This document shows, piece by piece, positions 55,174 to 64,000 of a stretch of DNA of 64,000 nucleotides (the first letter of the stretch is position 1; the number at the start of each line of letters is the position of its first letter). Source of the stretch: Vibrio ishigakensis (GTDB taxonomy: Bacteria; Pseudomonadota; Gammaproteobacteria; Enterobacterales; Vibrionaceae); assembly GCF_024347675.1 (NCBI RefSeq), contig NZ_AP024881.1, positions 2,232,001 to 2,296,000 on the forward strand. Reading direction: 5' to 3'. The notes beneath the pieces are model-generated. The model made no database searches, was not told the DNA's origin, and worked only from the letters and a program-made list of their open reading frames with translations. A program made the translations under genes and the position numbers.

Positions 55174-55201
55174 ATACCGGAGCGCCAAGCGCATCCGGTA
55201 T
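55174..55201. terminator. Strong hairpin after xni, terminator-like
   Basis: ATACCGGA/TCCGGTAT (8 bp) continues through GCGC/GCGC with a CAA loop and one bulged A. TCTTTTC follows on the plus strand, a weak T-run, so it may end xni; no U-run exists for the minus-strand rlmM direction. Confidence 0.6.
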
Positions 55202-55226
55202 CTTTTCAACTCACAATCTTAAGCAA

Positions 55227-56312
55227 TTACCACCCAAGGTTCGCATGTGAGCGAACGTGCACCGTGATCTCTTCACGGTCATGGTAAAGGTGCTTCGCCT
55301 GCATGGTGTATTTCACCCCATTATCACGCAGGAAGATCTTAAGATTTTCAATATCATCAACCACCTCATCGTAGCGCCCTTTCATAGGAAGCTTGAGGTT
55401 AAAGATCGCCTCTTTACACCAACCTTGAATCAACCACTCACCCATTAGTTGGGCTACACGTGATGGCTTCTCGATCATGTCGCACACCAACCAAGTTACA
55501 TTCTTACGTGGTGGCTCAAACTTAAAGCCGTCCACTTGATGGTGTTTCACCTGACCGGTATCCATCAAGCTTTGCGCCATCATGCCGTTATCGATAGCGT
55601 GTACAAACATAGAACGCTTCACTAGCTGATAGGTCCAACCGCCGGGACACGCCCCAAGATCCACCGCCCACATACCTGATGACAAACGTGTATCCCACTC
55701 ATGCTTTGGAATAAACACATGGAACGCCTCTTCAAGCTTCAGGGTTGAACGACTTGGCGCATCTGCTGGGAACTTAAGGCGCGGAATGCCCATAAAAAAC
55801 TGAGAGTTGTTACCCGGTAGGGAGTAACCGATAAAGCAGTGACCTGGTGCCACAAAGCACACGTGCATTACAGGCTTCTTACTATGCTCTTTCTTAAGAA
55901 GCAGCCCCTTACCACGCATCGCTTGGCGCAGAGGCACAGTGAACTTGCGGCAGAACTTAAGTAGCTCTTTCGCTTCGTTGGTGTCAGGGGTCTCCACACG
56001 AATGTCGCCACACACTGGCATATCTACCTCAGACAGAGCCTCAAACATTGGTGAGATGCGGTCTTCGCTTGGCAGGTCCTGCAATTCCGCTGCCACAGCA
56101 AACATCTGGCGGGCAAAGATCAGGGTCTGAAAGTCGATCTCTTTAACCAGACGCTCAGCATCACCCTCTGTATAGCACTCAAATAGCACGTAGCCACTGT
56201 TGCTCTTGGTCTTAGGATAACCAAATACCTCTAGGCGAGTCGCTTTTTCTTGGATTTCTGCTGCGCAGTCTTTCTCAAAGCCAGCACGGCAGTACAAAAT
56301 AACCTGTTTCAA
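55227..56312 (-). CDS. rlmM: 23S rRNA 2'-O-ribose C2498 methyltransferase RlmM
   Basis: RlmM methylates C2498 of 23S rRNA before ribosome assembly. It has 361 residues. The N-terminal THUMP-like domain starts [19 protein letters not shown]. The Rossmann methyltransferase has [17 protein letters not shown] near residue 220 and the catalytic tetrad region (Lys, Asp, Lys, Glu) with [13 protein letters not shown]. The start is TTG at 56310-56312, with GAGG 6 bases upstream and no suitable ATG. It is downstream of gcvA on the same strand, as in E. coli. Confidence 0.94.
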   Translation of the reverse strand: MKQVILYCRAGFEKDCAAEIQEKATRLEVFGYPKTKSNSGYVLFECYTEGDAERLVKEIDFQTLIFARQMFAVAAELQDLPSEDRISPMFEALSEVDMPVCGDIRVETPDTNEAKELLKFCRKFTVPLRQAMRGKGLLLKKEHSKKPVMHVCFVAPGHCFIGYSLPGNNSQFFMGIPRLKFPADAPSRSTLKLEEAFHVFIPKHEWDTRLSSGMWAVDLGACPGGWTYQLVKRSMFVHAIDNGMMAQSLMDTGQVKHHQVDGFKFEPPRKNVTWLVCDMIEKPSRVAQLMGEWLIQGWCKEAIFNLKLPMKGRYDEVVDDIENLKIFLRDNGVKYTMQAKHLYHDREEITVHVRSHANLGW

Positions 56313-56336
56313 GTCTTACCTCGTTATATCTTACAG

Positions 56337-57248
56337 TTACTCTTGAGAGACCGCTGGTGCGCCTTCTTTGGCAGCAATACTCAGCATCCAGTCTCTAAAG
56401 GTAGCAATTCTTCCCATTTCTGCTTGTTTGGCGTCACACACCACATAGAAGGCGTTCTTACTCACGAGCACCTCCTCAAATGGGCTAATAAGGCGTCCTG
56501 CCTCTATCTCTGGCTGAGCCAGTACATTGTTGCCTAATGCGATACCTTGGCCGTGTGCTGCGGCCTGAAGCACCATGGTCGAGTGACTAAATATCGGACC
56601 ATGATTCACGTTTACCCCTTCTACATCATGCTGGCGCACGAACTGCTTCCAATCCTTACGCGAAGTATCATGTAACAAAGTGTGTCTAGAAAGGTCTTGC
56701 AGAGACTCTAGTGGTTTAGAGCCGATAAGCAGGCCTGGAGAGCAAAGCGGTATCAAGTACTCCTGGTAGAGCTTGTCCGCACGCACGCCCGGCCAGTTAC
56801 CTCGACCATAATAGATAGCCACATCCACATCATCAGTAAGAGAGCCGTCATCCATATCCACCGCTTTGATTCGCACATCGATATCCGGTTCTTGGGCATT
56901 AAAATCCGCCAGTCGCGGCACTAGCCACTGGATAGCAAAGCTGGGTTGCAAACTGATGGTCAAAGAGCCTTTCTCACTGCGCTCTAGCACCTTATCGGTC
57001 GCCTCAGACAGTGAGGTAAAGATATCCTTGATGTCCAAGAAATAGCTCTGTCCTTCCTCTGTGAGTAGCAAAGAGCGGTTGCGTCTTCTGAACAGTTTTA
57101 GACCAAGAAATTCTTCAAGTGCCTTCACCTGATGGCTCACAGCAGCTTGGGTAACAAACAGCTCTTCAGCGGCTCGAGTGAAGCTTAAATGCCTCGCTGC
57201 AGCCTCAAAAACCTTCAATGAATTTAGTGGGGGTAATCGTCTCGACAT
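56337..57248 (-). CDS. gcvA: LysR-type regulator GcvA (glycine cleavage)
   Basis: GcvA activates the glycine cleavage operon gcvTHP and the sRNA gene gcvB in response to glycine. The 303-residue protein has an N-terminal winged helix-turn-helix (RHLSFTRAAEELFVTQAAVS, residues 19-38) and a LysR effector domain from about 90. It is called gcvA, not another LysR, because it sits between rlmM and a divergent gcvB, the enterobacterial order. It probably autoregulates through the CTAAC/ATTAG site just upstream. Confidence 0.92.
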   Translation of the reverse strand: MSRRLPPLNSLKVFEAAARHLSFTRAAEELFVTQAAVSHQVKALEEFLGLKLFRRRNRSLLLTEEGQSYFLDIKDIFTSLSEATDKVLERSEKGSLTISLQPSFAIQWLVPRLADFNAQEPDIDVRIKAVDMDDGSLTDDVDVAIYYGRGNWPGVRADKLYQEYLIPLCSPGLLIGSKPLESLQDLSRHTLLHDTSRKDWKQFVRQHDVEGVNVNHGPIFSHSTMVLQAAAHGQGIALGNNVLAQPEIEAGRLISPFEEVLVSKNAFYVVCDAKQAEMGRIATFRDWMLSIAAKEGAPAVSQE

Positions 57249-57257
57249 CTGCCGTTA

Positions 57258-57269
57258 TCTAACATTAGT
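57258..57269. promoter_or_regulatory. Putative GcvA binding site in the gcvA-gcvB gap
   Basis: TCTAACATTAGT contains CTAAC and ATTAG, an imperfect inverted pair of the reported CTAAT-type GcvA box. It is 10 bases upstream of the gcvA start and about 30-40 bases upstream of the likely gcvB start, so it could serve both. The call rests on position and short-motif match. Confidence 0.45.
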
Positions 57270-57299
57270 TTTTTTTATGTGAAACATTATAAATTGTCC

Positions 57300-57516
57300 G
57301 TTGTTCAACAGCCAGAGAAAATCTATATTTCCCACCAAGGCGATACGGCTCTAAACGGCATACCTTAGGGTATGGAGTTGTATTGCAATGTTGTGTTTGT
57401 GAGCTCATCTTGAGCACGGTAGTTTCTACCAAAGGCTTACGGCTTCTCGTAAGTACCATTCCAATTTAATGAACTTGTCTGTCATTTTACACCGCTCATT
57501 TGAGCGGTGTTTTTTT
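57300..57516 (+). ncRNA. gcvB: GcvB small regulatory RNA
   Basis: A Hfq-dependent sRNA that represses many amino acid and peptide uptake genes. It is divergent from gcvA, the family position. The GU-rich R1 seed is at 57377-57402 (TTGTATTGCAATGTTGTG). It is followed by hairpins GCTCA/TGAGC (57403-57415) and GGTAG/CTACC (57418-57430), as in E. coli GcvB. CTTGTCTGTC near 57474 resembles R2. A perfect terminator, ACACCGCTCA/TGAGCGGTGT plus seven T, ends at 57516. A -10 like TATAAA at 57288-57293 sets the approximate 5' end, which is inferred. Confidence 0.85.
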
Positions 57517-57540
57517 ATGGGTAGAAAACAACAAAGCAAT

Positions 57541-57568
57541 AAAAAAGCGCACCCATAGATGCGCTTTT
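57541..57568 (-). terminator. Intrinsic terminator after thiI
   Basis: AAAAGCGCA/TGCGCTTTT is a perfect 9-bp stem with an 8-base loop; six A at 57541-57546 give U in minus-strand RNA. It lies about 27 bases past the thiI stop and faces the gcvB terminator. Confidence 0.85.
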
Positions 57569-57594
57569 CAAGGTCAATTTAAGAACAAATAAAA

Positions 57595-59043
57595 TTAAGG
57601 GCGATATACCTTAACGTTGTTGAATCCTTGCTCTTGCAGATACAGAGCCTGCAGACGGCTCATCACACCTCGGTCACAATAAAGAAGATAGGTCTTCGAC
57701 TGGTCAAGGTCACCAAACTTGGTCGCTAGCTTATAGAATGGAATGTGCTCCACATCTACACCATCTATTTCAAGCGGGTTCTCGTCTTCTTCATCTGGGC
57801 TACGGATGTCCAGAACGGTCGCGTGCTCTTGCACCGCCGTAACCTGCTCAACCTCTGGAGCTTGCTCTTGGCTCTCTTTCTCGATGTCGCGGATATCCAT
57901 AATGCGCGCCTCGCTTACAACCTTCTCTAGTACCGAGTAGTCAAAGTTCGCTTCTTCAGCTTCAAGCTTCTCTTTAACTGCTTTTACTGTTGGCTTACGA
58001 GAAATAACACCACAGTACTCTGGCATTACCTTAGCAAAGTCTTCAGTACCGATAACGCGAGATAGATCGATAATGTCTTCTTTATCCCAGTTAATCAGTG
58101 GGCGAAGGATCAGCGTATCCGTAACGCCGTCGATATGACGAAGGTTAGTCAGTGTCTGACTCGATACCTGACCTAGCGCTTCACCAGTAACCAAAGCTTG
58201 AATACCAAAGCGCTCGGCAATCATGCCACCAGCACGCATAAACATACGCTTCAGCACCACGCCCATCTGGCCGTCGTCTACCTTCTCAAGGATTTCAGCA
58301 ACCACAGGCTCAAAATCTACCGCGATAAACTTAACCTTGGCCGATGAACCGTATTTGTTCCAAAGATAGTGAGAAACCTGCTTAACACCGATCTCGTGCG
58401 CTGGGCCACCCAGATTAAAGAAGCAGTAATGGGTCTTAGAGCCGCGCTTGATATGTAGATAGCTAGATACACCCGAGTCAAAACCACCAGATATAAGGCT
58501 CAGCACATCTTCTTGAGTACCTAGAGGGAAACCACCAAGACCCTTATGACGTGCAAGCACCTGATTTAGCTTGTCGCTAGCAACCTCTATGTTCACAGTC
58601 ACGTCTGGCTTGGTTAGCTTAACCTTCGCGCTTTCAACCGCTTGGTTAAGACCGCCACCCACATAGCGCTCAAGCTCAATAGAGGTAAAGTCGTGCTTAC
58701 CGCGACGCTTAGCGCGAACTACAAAGGTCTTACCTTCGATACGCTCACGGTTTAGCTCTAACACTTGCTCGAAGATATCATGCATATCATTGAAGTCAGA
58801 CTGCTTCACCTCAAGCACATGGTGGATACCAGGGGTTTGTGTCAGGATCTCAAGCACTTGTTGATAATACTGATGGCTGTTTGCCGATACTTCGATGTGG
58901 TCCCTACGGTTATATACCGCCACCGACTCAGTGCGACGCTGGATAATGATCCTTAGGTTACACTCCAAAATACGAGTGAAACGCTTGCGAACAGATTCAC
59001 TTTTAACAAAAATTTCTGGATGCGGTTTAACGATAAACTTCAT
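57595..59043 (-). CDS. thiI: tRNA 4-thiouridine synthase ThiI
   Basis: ThiI makes s4U8 in tRNA and moves sulfur for thiamine synthesis. The ATG at 59041-59043 gives 482 residues starting [18 protein letters not shown]; a GTG 12 bases upstream is rejected. Domains in order: ferredoxin-like and THUMP (about 1-165), PP-loop [10 protein letters not shown] near 188, Cys in MPEYCGVIS near 344, and a C-terminal rhodanese domain with catalytic Cys in [10 protein letters not shown] near 456. The rhodanese half is retained, so both sulfur roles are possible. It is divergent from xseB. Confidence 0.96.
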   Translation of the reverse strand: MKFIVKPHPEIFVKSESVRKRFTRILECNLRIIIQRRTESVAVYNRRDHIEVSANSHQYYQQVLEILTQTPGIHHVLEVKQSDFNDMHDIFEQVLELNRERIEGKTFVVRAKRRGKHDFTSIELERYVGGGLNQAVESAKVKLTKPDVTVNIEVASDKLNQVLARHKGLGGFPLGTQEDVLSLISGGFDSGVSSYLHIKRGSKTHYCFFNLGGPAHEIGVKQVSHYLWNKYGSSAKVKFIAVDFEPVVAEILEKVDDGQMGVVLKRMFMRAGGMIAERFGIQALVTGEALGQVSSQTLTNLRHIDGVTDTLILRPLINWDKEDIIDLSRVIGTEDFAKVMPEYCGVISRKPTVKAVKEKLEAEEANFDYSVLEKVVSEARIMDIRDIEKESQEQAPEVEQVTAVQEHATVLDIRSPDEEDENPLEIDGVDVEHIPFYKLATKFGDLDQSKTYLLYCDRGVMSRLQALYLQEQGFNNVKVYRP

Positions 59044-59303
59044 AGGTAACTTCACTTATACGCTGTCAATCACTTGAGTCTAGCTTAAACCCAAGCACCT
59101 GTTTCTTAAGGGCGAAGGATTATACACCTTTCACCCAAAAACTGAAATTAACCAGAGCAAGAGTGAAACAACTTGCCCATGATTAAATAACTAGCACTCA
59201 ATTCACTAAAATCAGGCTTAAGGCAGGAAAATCAGTGACTAAAATTGACCCTGTCCCTCGCCTGAGTTACCTTTCTCGGATCATCGTGAACAGAAGAAAC
59301 CCC

Positions 59304-59558
59304 ATGGCAGCGAAAAAACCAGAAAACATGAGTTTCGAGGAGTCCCTTAAGGAGCTCGACACCATAGTCAATCAGCTTGAACAAGGTGATTTGGACCTTG
59401 ATGCCGCACTAAAAAGCTTTGAGCGAGGCATCGCCCTAGCACGTGCCGGACAAACCAAACTTGACTCAGCTGAACAACGTGTTTCTATCCTTATGGATAA
59501 CCAAGCCGACGCTGCCCCTGTAGACTTCAATCCAGAAATTGGCGATGAACCATTTTAA
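59304..59558 (+). CDS. xseB: Exodeoxyribonuclease VII small subunit
   Basis: XseB binds XseA to form ExoVII, which degrades single-stranded DNA. It has 84 residues from ATG 59304, with GAAGAA upstream. Two antiparallel helices are seen as MSFEESLKELDTIVNQLEQG and LDAALKSFERGIALARAGQ. The frame is open further upstream but without conserved sequence. It overlaps ispA by 14 bases. Confidence 0.95.
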   Translation: MAAKKPENMSFEESLKELDTIVNQLEQGDLDLDAALKSFERGIALARAGQTKLDSAEQRVSILMDNQADAAPVDFNPEIGDEPF

Positions 59559-60438
59559 GCAGCAACTCAGCGACTATCAGCAGAGAAACAACCAGCAGCT
59601 GACGCACTGGTTAGATACACTGCCAAACCAAGAAGACGCCCTTACCCAAGCGATGCGTTACGGCCTTTTATTAGGTGGTAAGCGTGCAAGGCCTTTCTTG
59701 GTGTATGCAACTGGCTCCATCTTTGGCGTGAAGCCAGAACACCTTGATACACCAGCCAGTGCTATCGAGTGTGTACACGCCTACTCACTGATTCATGATG
59801 ACTTGCCTGCTATGGACGACGATGAACTTCGTCGCGGTCAACCAACTTGCCACATCAAGTTTGATGAAGCGACCGCTATTCTAGCGGGTGACGCCTTACA
59901 AACCCTTGCCTTTAGTATTCTTGCTGAGGGTAAGCTTGCTCCTAACGCTGAAAGTCAGCGTATAAAGATGGTGCAAACTCTAGCGAGTGCATCGGGAGCG
60001 GCTGGGATGTGTTTAGGGCAGTCCCTAGACCTTGCAGCAGAAAACAAGCAAGTGGGTCTAGATCAATTACAATTGATTCATCGCAACAAAACTGGCGCAC
60101 TTATCAAGGCCGCAGTACAGCTTGGCGCATTGGCGGCAGGCGAAACTGGTATCCAATATCTAGACAACCTAAATGCGTATGCAGAGAAAATAGGTTTGGC
60201 ATTCCAGGTTCAGGACGACATTTTAGACATTACTGGTGACACCCAAACCCTTGGCAAGCCGCAGGGATCAGACTTGGAACAAAACAAGTCGACCTACCCT
60301 TCGCTGTTGGGTCTGGATAAAGCACAGCAAACGGCGCAAGAGCTTCTAAAGCAAGCCCTTCAAGAACTGGAAAAGATCCCGTTTGATACCTTGATGCTGG
60401 AACAATTTGCCGGTTATGTCGTGGAACGAAATAACTAA
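59545..60438 (+). CDS. ispA: Farnesyl diphosphate synthase
   Basis: IspA condenses IPP with DMAPP and geranyl diphosphate to farnesyl diphosphate. The ATG at 59545 gives 297 residues; a TTG six bases upstream is rejected. It overlaps the xseB 3' end by 14 bases. [14 protein letters not shown], the first Asp-rich motif [11 protein letters not shown] near residue 82, and the second motif [12 protein letters not shown] near 225 are intact. Product use is uppS and quinones. dxs follows by 20 bases. Confidence 0.96.
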   Translation: MNHFKQQLSDYQQRNNQQLTHWLDTLPNQEDALTQAMRYGLLLGGKRARPFLVYATGSIFGVKPEHLDTPASAIECVHAYSLIHDDLPAMDDDELRRGQPTCHIKFDEATAILAGDALQTLAFSILAEGKLAPNAESQRIKMVQTLASASGAAGMCLGQSLDLAAENKQVGLDQLQLIHRNKTGALIKAAVQLGALAAGETGIQYLDNLNAYAEKIGLAFQVQDDILDITGDTQTLGKPQGSDLEQNKSTYPSLLGLDKAQQTAQELLKQALQELEKIPFDTLMLEQFAGYVVERNN

Positions 60439-60458
60439 ACTTATCAGCGCGAACAACT

Positions 60459-62327
60459 ATGACTCTGAATATCTCAAAATACCCAACATTGGCGCTAGCC
60501 AATACGCCTGATGAGCTACGAGCTCTACCAAGAGAGACATTGCCTACCCTGTGCGATGAGCTTCGCACTTATCTGCTCAACAGTGTTAGCCAATCAAGTG
60601 GACACCTAGCCTCCGGTCTTGGCACCGTCGAGCTGACCGTGGCACTGCACTATGTGTACAACACTCCGTTCGACCAACTTATCTGGGATGTAGGCCACCA
60701 AGCTTACCCGCATAAGATCCTAACCGGCCGTCGTGAGCAGATGCCTACTATCCGCCAAAAAGATGGGCTGCACCCTTTCCCATGGCGCGGTGAAAGCGAG
60801 TATGACGTACTCTCTGTGGGCCACTCTTCTACCTCTATTAGCGCTGCGCTGGGTATCGCTATCGGTGCACAAAAAGAAGCTAAGGGTCGCAAGGTCGTGA
60901 GTGTTATCGGTGATGGCGCTATCACTGCCGGTATGGCGTTTGAAGCCATGAACCACGCCGGTGACGTACACACAGACATGCTAGTTATCCTAAATGATAA
61001 CGAGATGTCTATTTCAGAGAACGTGGGCGCGCTAAATAATCATTTGGCTCAGGTGCTTTCTGGCAGTCTTTACACCACACTGCGTGAAGGTGGGAAGAAG
61101 GTGCTATCAGGCCTGCCTCCAATCAAAGAGCTGGCAAAACGCACCGAAGAGCATCTAAAAGGTATGGTTGTCCCTGGCACCATGTTTGAAGAACTGGGCT
61201 TTAACTATATCGGTCCAGTGGACGGTCACGATGTTTCCGAGCTGGTTAAGACCTTAAAGAACATGCGTAACCTTAAAGGGCCACAGTTCCTGCATATCAT
61301 GACTAAGAAAGGTAAAGGTTACGAGCCGGCAGAACGCGATCCTATCGGCTATCACGGCGTGCCTAAGTTCGACCCTGCCCACACCTCTTTGCCAAAGAGC
61401 AAAGGTGGTCTACCGACCTTCTCTAAGGTATTTGGTGACTTCCTATGTGATATGGCAGCCCAAGACCCTAAGCTAATGGCGATCACTCCAGCCATGCGTG
61501 AAGGCTCGGGAATGGTACGCTTTTCTAAAGAGTATCCTGAACAATACTTCGATGTGGCGATTGCTGAGCAGCATGCGGTTACTCTGGCAACTGGCTTAGC
61601 TATCTCAGGTAACAAGCCTATCGTGGCTATCTACTCTACCTTCCTGCAGCGTGGTTACGATCAACTGATCCATGATGTCGCCATCATGAACCTGCCAGTA
61701 ATGTTCGCTATCGACCGTGCCGGTCTAGTCGGTGCCGATGGTCAAACCCACCAAGGTGCGTTTGACCTCAGCTTTATGCGCTGCATCCCTAACATGGTGA
61801 TCATGGCACCAAGCGATGAGAACGAATGTCGCCAGATGCTTTACACAGGCCACCAGCATGAAGGACCAACTGCGGTTCGCTATCCTCGTGGTAATGGTAT
61901 TGGAGCCGAGATCCAGCGTGAGTTTACCGCCATTGAAATTGGTAAAGGCCGCAAGGTTCGTGACGGCAATGGCAAGGTAGCTATCCTAAGCTTTGGTACC
62001 TTCCTAGACAACGCCACTCAAGCGGCAGAAGTTCTGGATGCTACTGTTGCTGATATGCGCTTTGTTAAACCTCTTGATGAAGAACTGATCCTTGAACTGG
62101 CCGAAACACATGAAGTGCTAGTCACCATCGAAGAAAACGTAATTGCCGGTGGTGCTGGCAGTGGCGTGGTTGAGTTCTTGATGAGTAAGAAGGTAATGAA
62201 GCCAGTACTGAACCTTGGTCTACCAGATCGCTTTGTTCCGCAAGGTACTCAAGGCGAGATGCATGAAGAGCTTGGACTCGACGCACAAGGCATCGAAAAA
62301 GCCATCAACGACTACCAAAACGCATAA
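60459..62327 (+). CDS. dxs: 1-deoxy-D-xylulose 5-phosphate synthase
   Basis: Dxs condenses pyruvate and glyceraldehyde 3-phosphate with thiamine diphosphate, starting the MEP pathway. The 622-residue protein has [16 protein letters not shown] near residue 75, the ThDP motif [18 protein letters not shown] near 150 ending in LNDNEMSIS, and YHGVPKFDP. The transketolase pyrimidine domain has [11 protein letters not shown] near 370. A C-terminal transketolase domain follows. It is the last gene of xseB-ispA-dxs, closed by a terminator. Confidence 0.97.
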   Translation: MTLNISKYPTLALANTPDELRALPRETLPTLCDELRTYLLNSVSQSSGHLASGLGTVELTVALHYVYNTPFDQLIWDVGHQAYPHKILTGRREQMPTIRQKDGLHPFPWRGESEYDVLSVGHSSTSISAALGIAIGAQKEAKGRKVVSVIGDGAITAGMAFEAMNHAGDVHTDMLVILNDNEMSISENVGALNNHLAQVLSGSLYTTLREGGKKVLSGLPPIKELAKRTEEHLKGMVVPGTMFEELGFNYIGPVDGHDVSELVKTLKNMRNLKGPQFLHIMTKKGKGYEPAERDPIGYHGVPKFDPAHTSLPKSKGGLPTFSKVFGDFLCDMAAQDPKLMAITPAMREGSGMVRFSKEYPEQYFDVAIAEQHAVTLATGLAISGNKPIVAIYSTFLQRGYDQLIHDVAIMNLPVMFAIDRAGLVGADGQTHQGAFDLSFMRCIPNMVIMAPSDENECRQMLYTGHQHEGPTAVRYPRGNGIGAEIQREFTAIEIGKGRKVRDGNGKVAILSFGTFLDNATQAAEVLDATVADMRFVKPLDEELILELAETHEVLVTIEENVIAGGAGSGVVEFLMSKKVMKPVLNLGLPDRFVPQGTQGEMHEELGLDAQGIEKAINDYQNA

Positions 62328-62333
62328 CCCCCT

Positions 62334-62358
62334 AAGCCCGCTTCAAGCGGGCTTTTTT
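62334..62358 (+). terminator. Intrinsic terminator after dxs
   Basis: AAGCCCGCTT/AAGCGGGCTT is a perfect 10-bp stem with a one-base spacer in the palindrome, then six T. The T-run is also the left target duplication of the adjacent element. Confidence 0.9.
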
Positions 62359-62360
62359 AT

Positions 62361-62733
62361 GGTTCATCGCAGATCAGCGGGAACAACTACACGACTCTAG
62401 GTTCGTGTGCTCACTCTGCCCGTGATGCATGGCAAGCCGCCGTAGATACCTCCCTATAGGCTTGGTTTCGGCATCCTTGCCTCAAACACTTGCCCTGCAC
62501 CACAGCCTGCCGCTCACAATCCCGGAATATCAGCGATGACTTTGAGCATCGCTACGCTGGGGTCACACTGATGCTAGCGCTGGAGAGTGGTTGATGGAGC
62601 AAGGTGTCGCTCTCAGGGAGGCGAGCGGCAAGCGCCCACGGATGGGTTCACCGCGGCCTTGCGAATCAATCGCTCGGAGGGAGTGACTAGTTCAGATAGA
62701 TTTTAACGCTCCCTTTCTAATCTGCGAAGAACC
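62361..62733. mobile_element. MITE-like non-autonomous element with 8-bp target duplication
   Basis: A 373-bp element occupies most of the 505-bp gap between dxs and the aldo/keto reductase gene. Its left end starts GGTTCATCGCAGATCAG; the right end, read inward, starts GGTTCTTCGCAGATTAG, 15 of 17 matching. It is flanked by perfect direct repeats of TTTTTTAT (62353-62360 and 62734-62741). The GGTTC ends and 8-bp duplication recall ISL3-family ends; the family call is from memory. No transposase or ORF over 60 codons is present. Its interior (for example GGCAAGCGCCCACGGATG) looks GC-richer than its surroundings. Confidence 0.8.
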
Positions 62734-62832
62734 TTTTTTATACCTAACATATTGAAATCATTGTTTGTATCCCAAGCATTATGCCAACAAATGCTAATCT
62801 CAAATGAAGGGATGGAGTCAAAGGGATAAATA

Positions 62833-63831
62833 ATGACACGTAAGCAACAGCAATTCTTAGCTCAAAAGGGCGTCAGCAAGGCCTCAATCACAAACGGACT
62901 AGCCCTATCTAACATCGGCCTTGGTACCTATTTGGGTGATGCGACAGAAGAGCACGACACCGGCTTTATTCAGGCCATCCAGAAATCTGTGGCGCTCGGC
63001 TGCAATCTTATCGATACCGCTATTAATTATCGTGGGCAACGCTCTGAGCTTAATGTATCTAAAGCTCTACAACAGATATTTGCCAATAGCGATATCTCTC
63101 GAGATGAGCTTGTTATTGCCACTAAGGGTGGCTTTACACCTTCAGATTGGCGCTCTGGTCGCATTGGACGCGATGCTCGTCAGGATATGAAGGATTTCTA
63201 TCAATACAGCGTCGCGCCTATCCTAGGAAAAGGTGCCGCAGGTAACGAGCGTATCAATTTTATCGAAGCTGATTTTATTGAGTGGGCATTTAACCAAAGC
63301 CTACATAACTTGAGCTTGGCTAAGATAGATATCTACTATCTGCACAATCCAGAGATGTCTCTCGAAACGCTAGGAGAAGATACCTTTTATACAGAGCTTG
63401 AAAATACCTTTTATTTTCTAGAGTCGCAAGTAAAAGCAGGCAAACTAGGTATATATGGCTTTGCCACTTGGTCAGGCTTTTTAGCCGATGAATCAGAGGC
63501 GAATTATCTGAACTTGGAAAAAATCCTAGAGACTGCGAAACGCGCAGGTGGCGATAACCACAGCTTCAAGGTCATCCAACTGCCCTACAATCAGGCTAGG
63601 ACTGAAGCCTCTGATAAGCTAAACCAAAACGGTCACTCAATACTAAATGCCGCCAAGGCAAACAATCTAACCATGTTTACCAATGTCTCCCTCAATCAAG
63701 GTAAAGACTTCGATAGATTCACACCTGAATCGATGATTAACTTCTTGATAGAGGACGAACGCATAGACTGCGCCCTGATCGGAATGAAAGATCCAAACAA
63801 GGTAGAAAGAAACCTAAAACAGATCCTGTAA
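62833..63831 (+). CDS. Aldo/keto reductase
   Basis: A 332-residue NAD(P)H-dependent oxidoreductase of the AKR superfamily. The catalytic tetrad is visible: Asp and Tyr in NLIDTAINYRGQRSE, Lys in VIATKGGF, and His in IYYLHNPE. C-terminal cofactor-binding ALIGMKDPNKVERNL is present. It occupies the position of E. coli yajO (dxs to pgpA) but does not look like YajO closely. A purine-rich GGGATAAATA precedes the ATG. It is isolated from dxs by the terminator and MITE, so it needs its own promoter. The substrate is unknown. Confidence 0.86.
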   Translation: MTRKQQQFLAQKGVSKASITNGLALSNIGLGTYLGDATEEHDTGFIQAIQKSVALGCNLIDTAINYRGQRSELNVSKALQQIFANSDISRDELVIATKGGFTPSDWRSGRIGRDARQDMKDFYQYSVAPILGKGAAGNERINFIEADFIEWAFNQSLHNLSLAKIDIYYLHNPEMSLETLGEDTFYTELENTFYFLESQVKAGKLGIYGFATWSGFLADESEANYLNLEKILETAKRAGGDNHSFKVIQLPYNQARTEASDKLNQNGHSILNAAKANNLTMFTNVSLNQGKDFDRFTPESMINFLIEDERIDCALIGMKDPNKVERNLKQIL

Positions 63832-63838
63832 GGCATAA

Positions 63839-63864
63839 AAAACGGAAGCGCCTGCTTCCGTTTT
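63839..63864. terminator. Bidirectional terminator between aldo/keto reductase and pgpA
   Basis: AACGGAAGC/GCTTCCGTT is a perfect 9-bp stem with a 4-base loop. It is flanked by A-run and T-run on opposite sides, so it suits both convergent genes. The pgpA stop is at 63868-63870. Confidence 0.88.
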
Positions 63865-63867
63865 CTT

Positions 63868-64000
63868 TTACATCCAACCTAGGAAATACCCAAGAAGTAC
63901 CAGCGAGATGGCGGCCATCACACCGGCAAGTATGTCATCTATCATGATACCCAGACCGCCATGGATGTGCTTATCTAGGTAGCTAATAGGCCATGGTTTG
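63868..64000 (-). CDS. pgpA: Phosphatidylglycerophosphatase A, C-terminal fragment
   Basis: PgpA removes phosphate from phosphatidylglycerol phosphate in the inner membrane. Reading leftward from the window end gives 43 complete codons then TAA at 63868-63870. They include KPWPISYLDKHIHGGLGIM and IDDILAGVMAA, the conserved C-terminal part with a metal-binding Asp pair, then a hydrophobic tail LVLLGYFLGWM. The rest lies beyond position 64000. This is the usual neighbour of the thiI-xseB-ispA-dxs block in the family. Confidence 0.88.
   Translation of the reverse strand, partial: KPWPISYLDKHIHGGLGIMIDDILAGVMAAISLVLLGYFLGWM

Noticed and set aside
57265..57459. Minus-strand 64-codon ORF over gcvB
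   Set aside because: It lies on the RNA gene, has no ribosome site or family resemblance, and is probably chance.
62361..62733. Degenerate or remnant gene in the MITE interior
   Set aside because: No frame longer than about 60 codons and no protein motif on either strand.

Overview
The window is chromosomal DNA of a gammaproteobacterium, almost certainly a Vibrio or a close Vibrionaceae relative. This rests on protein similarity recalled by eye, on a trypsin-like protease with a GlyGly-CTERM tail (a rhombosortase and type II secretion signature), on a GcvB-type small RNA beside gcvA, and on gene order. Nearly all of it is core housekeeping sequence. No rRNA, tRNA, CRISPR array, prophage or intact insertion sequence was found.

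Layout. 1-1346: 3' end of purM, then purN. 1514-2554: secreted serine protease. 2551-12257: a yafJ-gmhA / fadE / dnaQ / rnhA / yafS / gloB / mltD / yafD block (fatty acid oxidation, LPS heptose, DNA proofreading, methylglyoxal detoxification, murein turnover). 12353-15433: glnB, a cytochrome c, tilS and accA. 15480-33793: a long minus-strand cluster, in transcription order rpsB, tsf, pyrH, frr, uppS, cdsA, dxr, rseP, bamA, skp, lpxD, fabZ, lpxA, lpxB, rnhB, dnaE, accA. It joins translation, isoprenoid and phospholipid synthesis, outer-membrane assembly, lipid A synthesis and replication, and is cut by several intrinsic terminators. 34114-41376: map, glnD and a yaeH-like gene, with a large divergent HD-GYP sensor gene inserted between map and glnD. 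41421-56312: truC, yqcC, DUF3549, DUF3301, GNAT, a small helical protein, yaiI, an FAD oxidoreductase, fdxA, a SpoU-type methyltransferase, DUF2310, syd, queF, a TPR/degenerate-GGDEF protein, ppnN, xni and rlmM. 56337-57516: gcvA and the divergent sRNA gcvB. 57595-64000: thiI, xseB, ispA, dxs, an aldo/keto reductase, and the 3' end of pgpA.

Functional links. Isoprenoid synthesis recurs (dxs, dxr, ispA, uppS) and feeds undecaprenyl phosphate and quinones. Lipid A and outer-membrane assembly are together (lpxA/B/D, fabZ, bamA, skp, rseP, gmhA). Nitrogen sensing has both PII (glnB) and its uridylyltransferase (glnD). thiI, truC, tilS and queF form a scattered tRNA-modification set.

The least ordinary features are non-coding. 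A 373-bp MITE-like element with near-identical terminal inverted repeats and a perfect 8-bp target duplication sits in the dxs terminator tail (62361-62733). A 271-bp nested palindromic element fills the dnaQ-rnhA gap and leaves rnhA without a visible ribosome binding site (7512-7782). There are five perfect tandem heptamers between tsf and pyrH, a FadR-like operator over the fadE promoter, a perfect 9-3-9 palindrome upstream of gmhA, and a recognisable gcvB gene. Two proteins deserve attention: the HD-GYP sensor with a solute-binding domain apparently nested in its Cache sensor and a Lys in its GYP motif, and the TPR protein whose GGDEF signature has become TDSRF.
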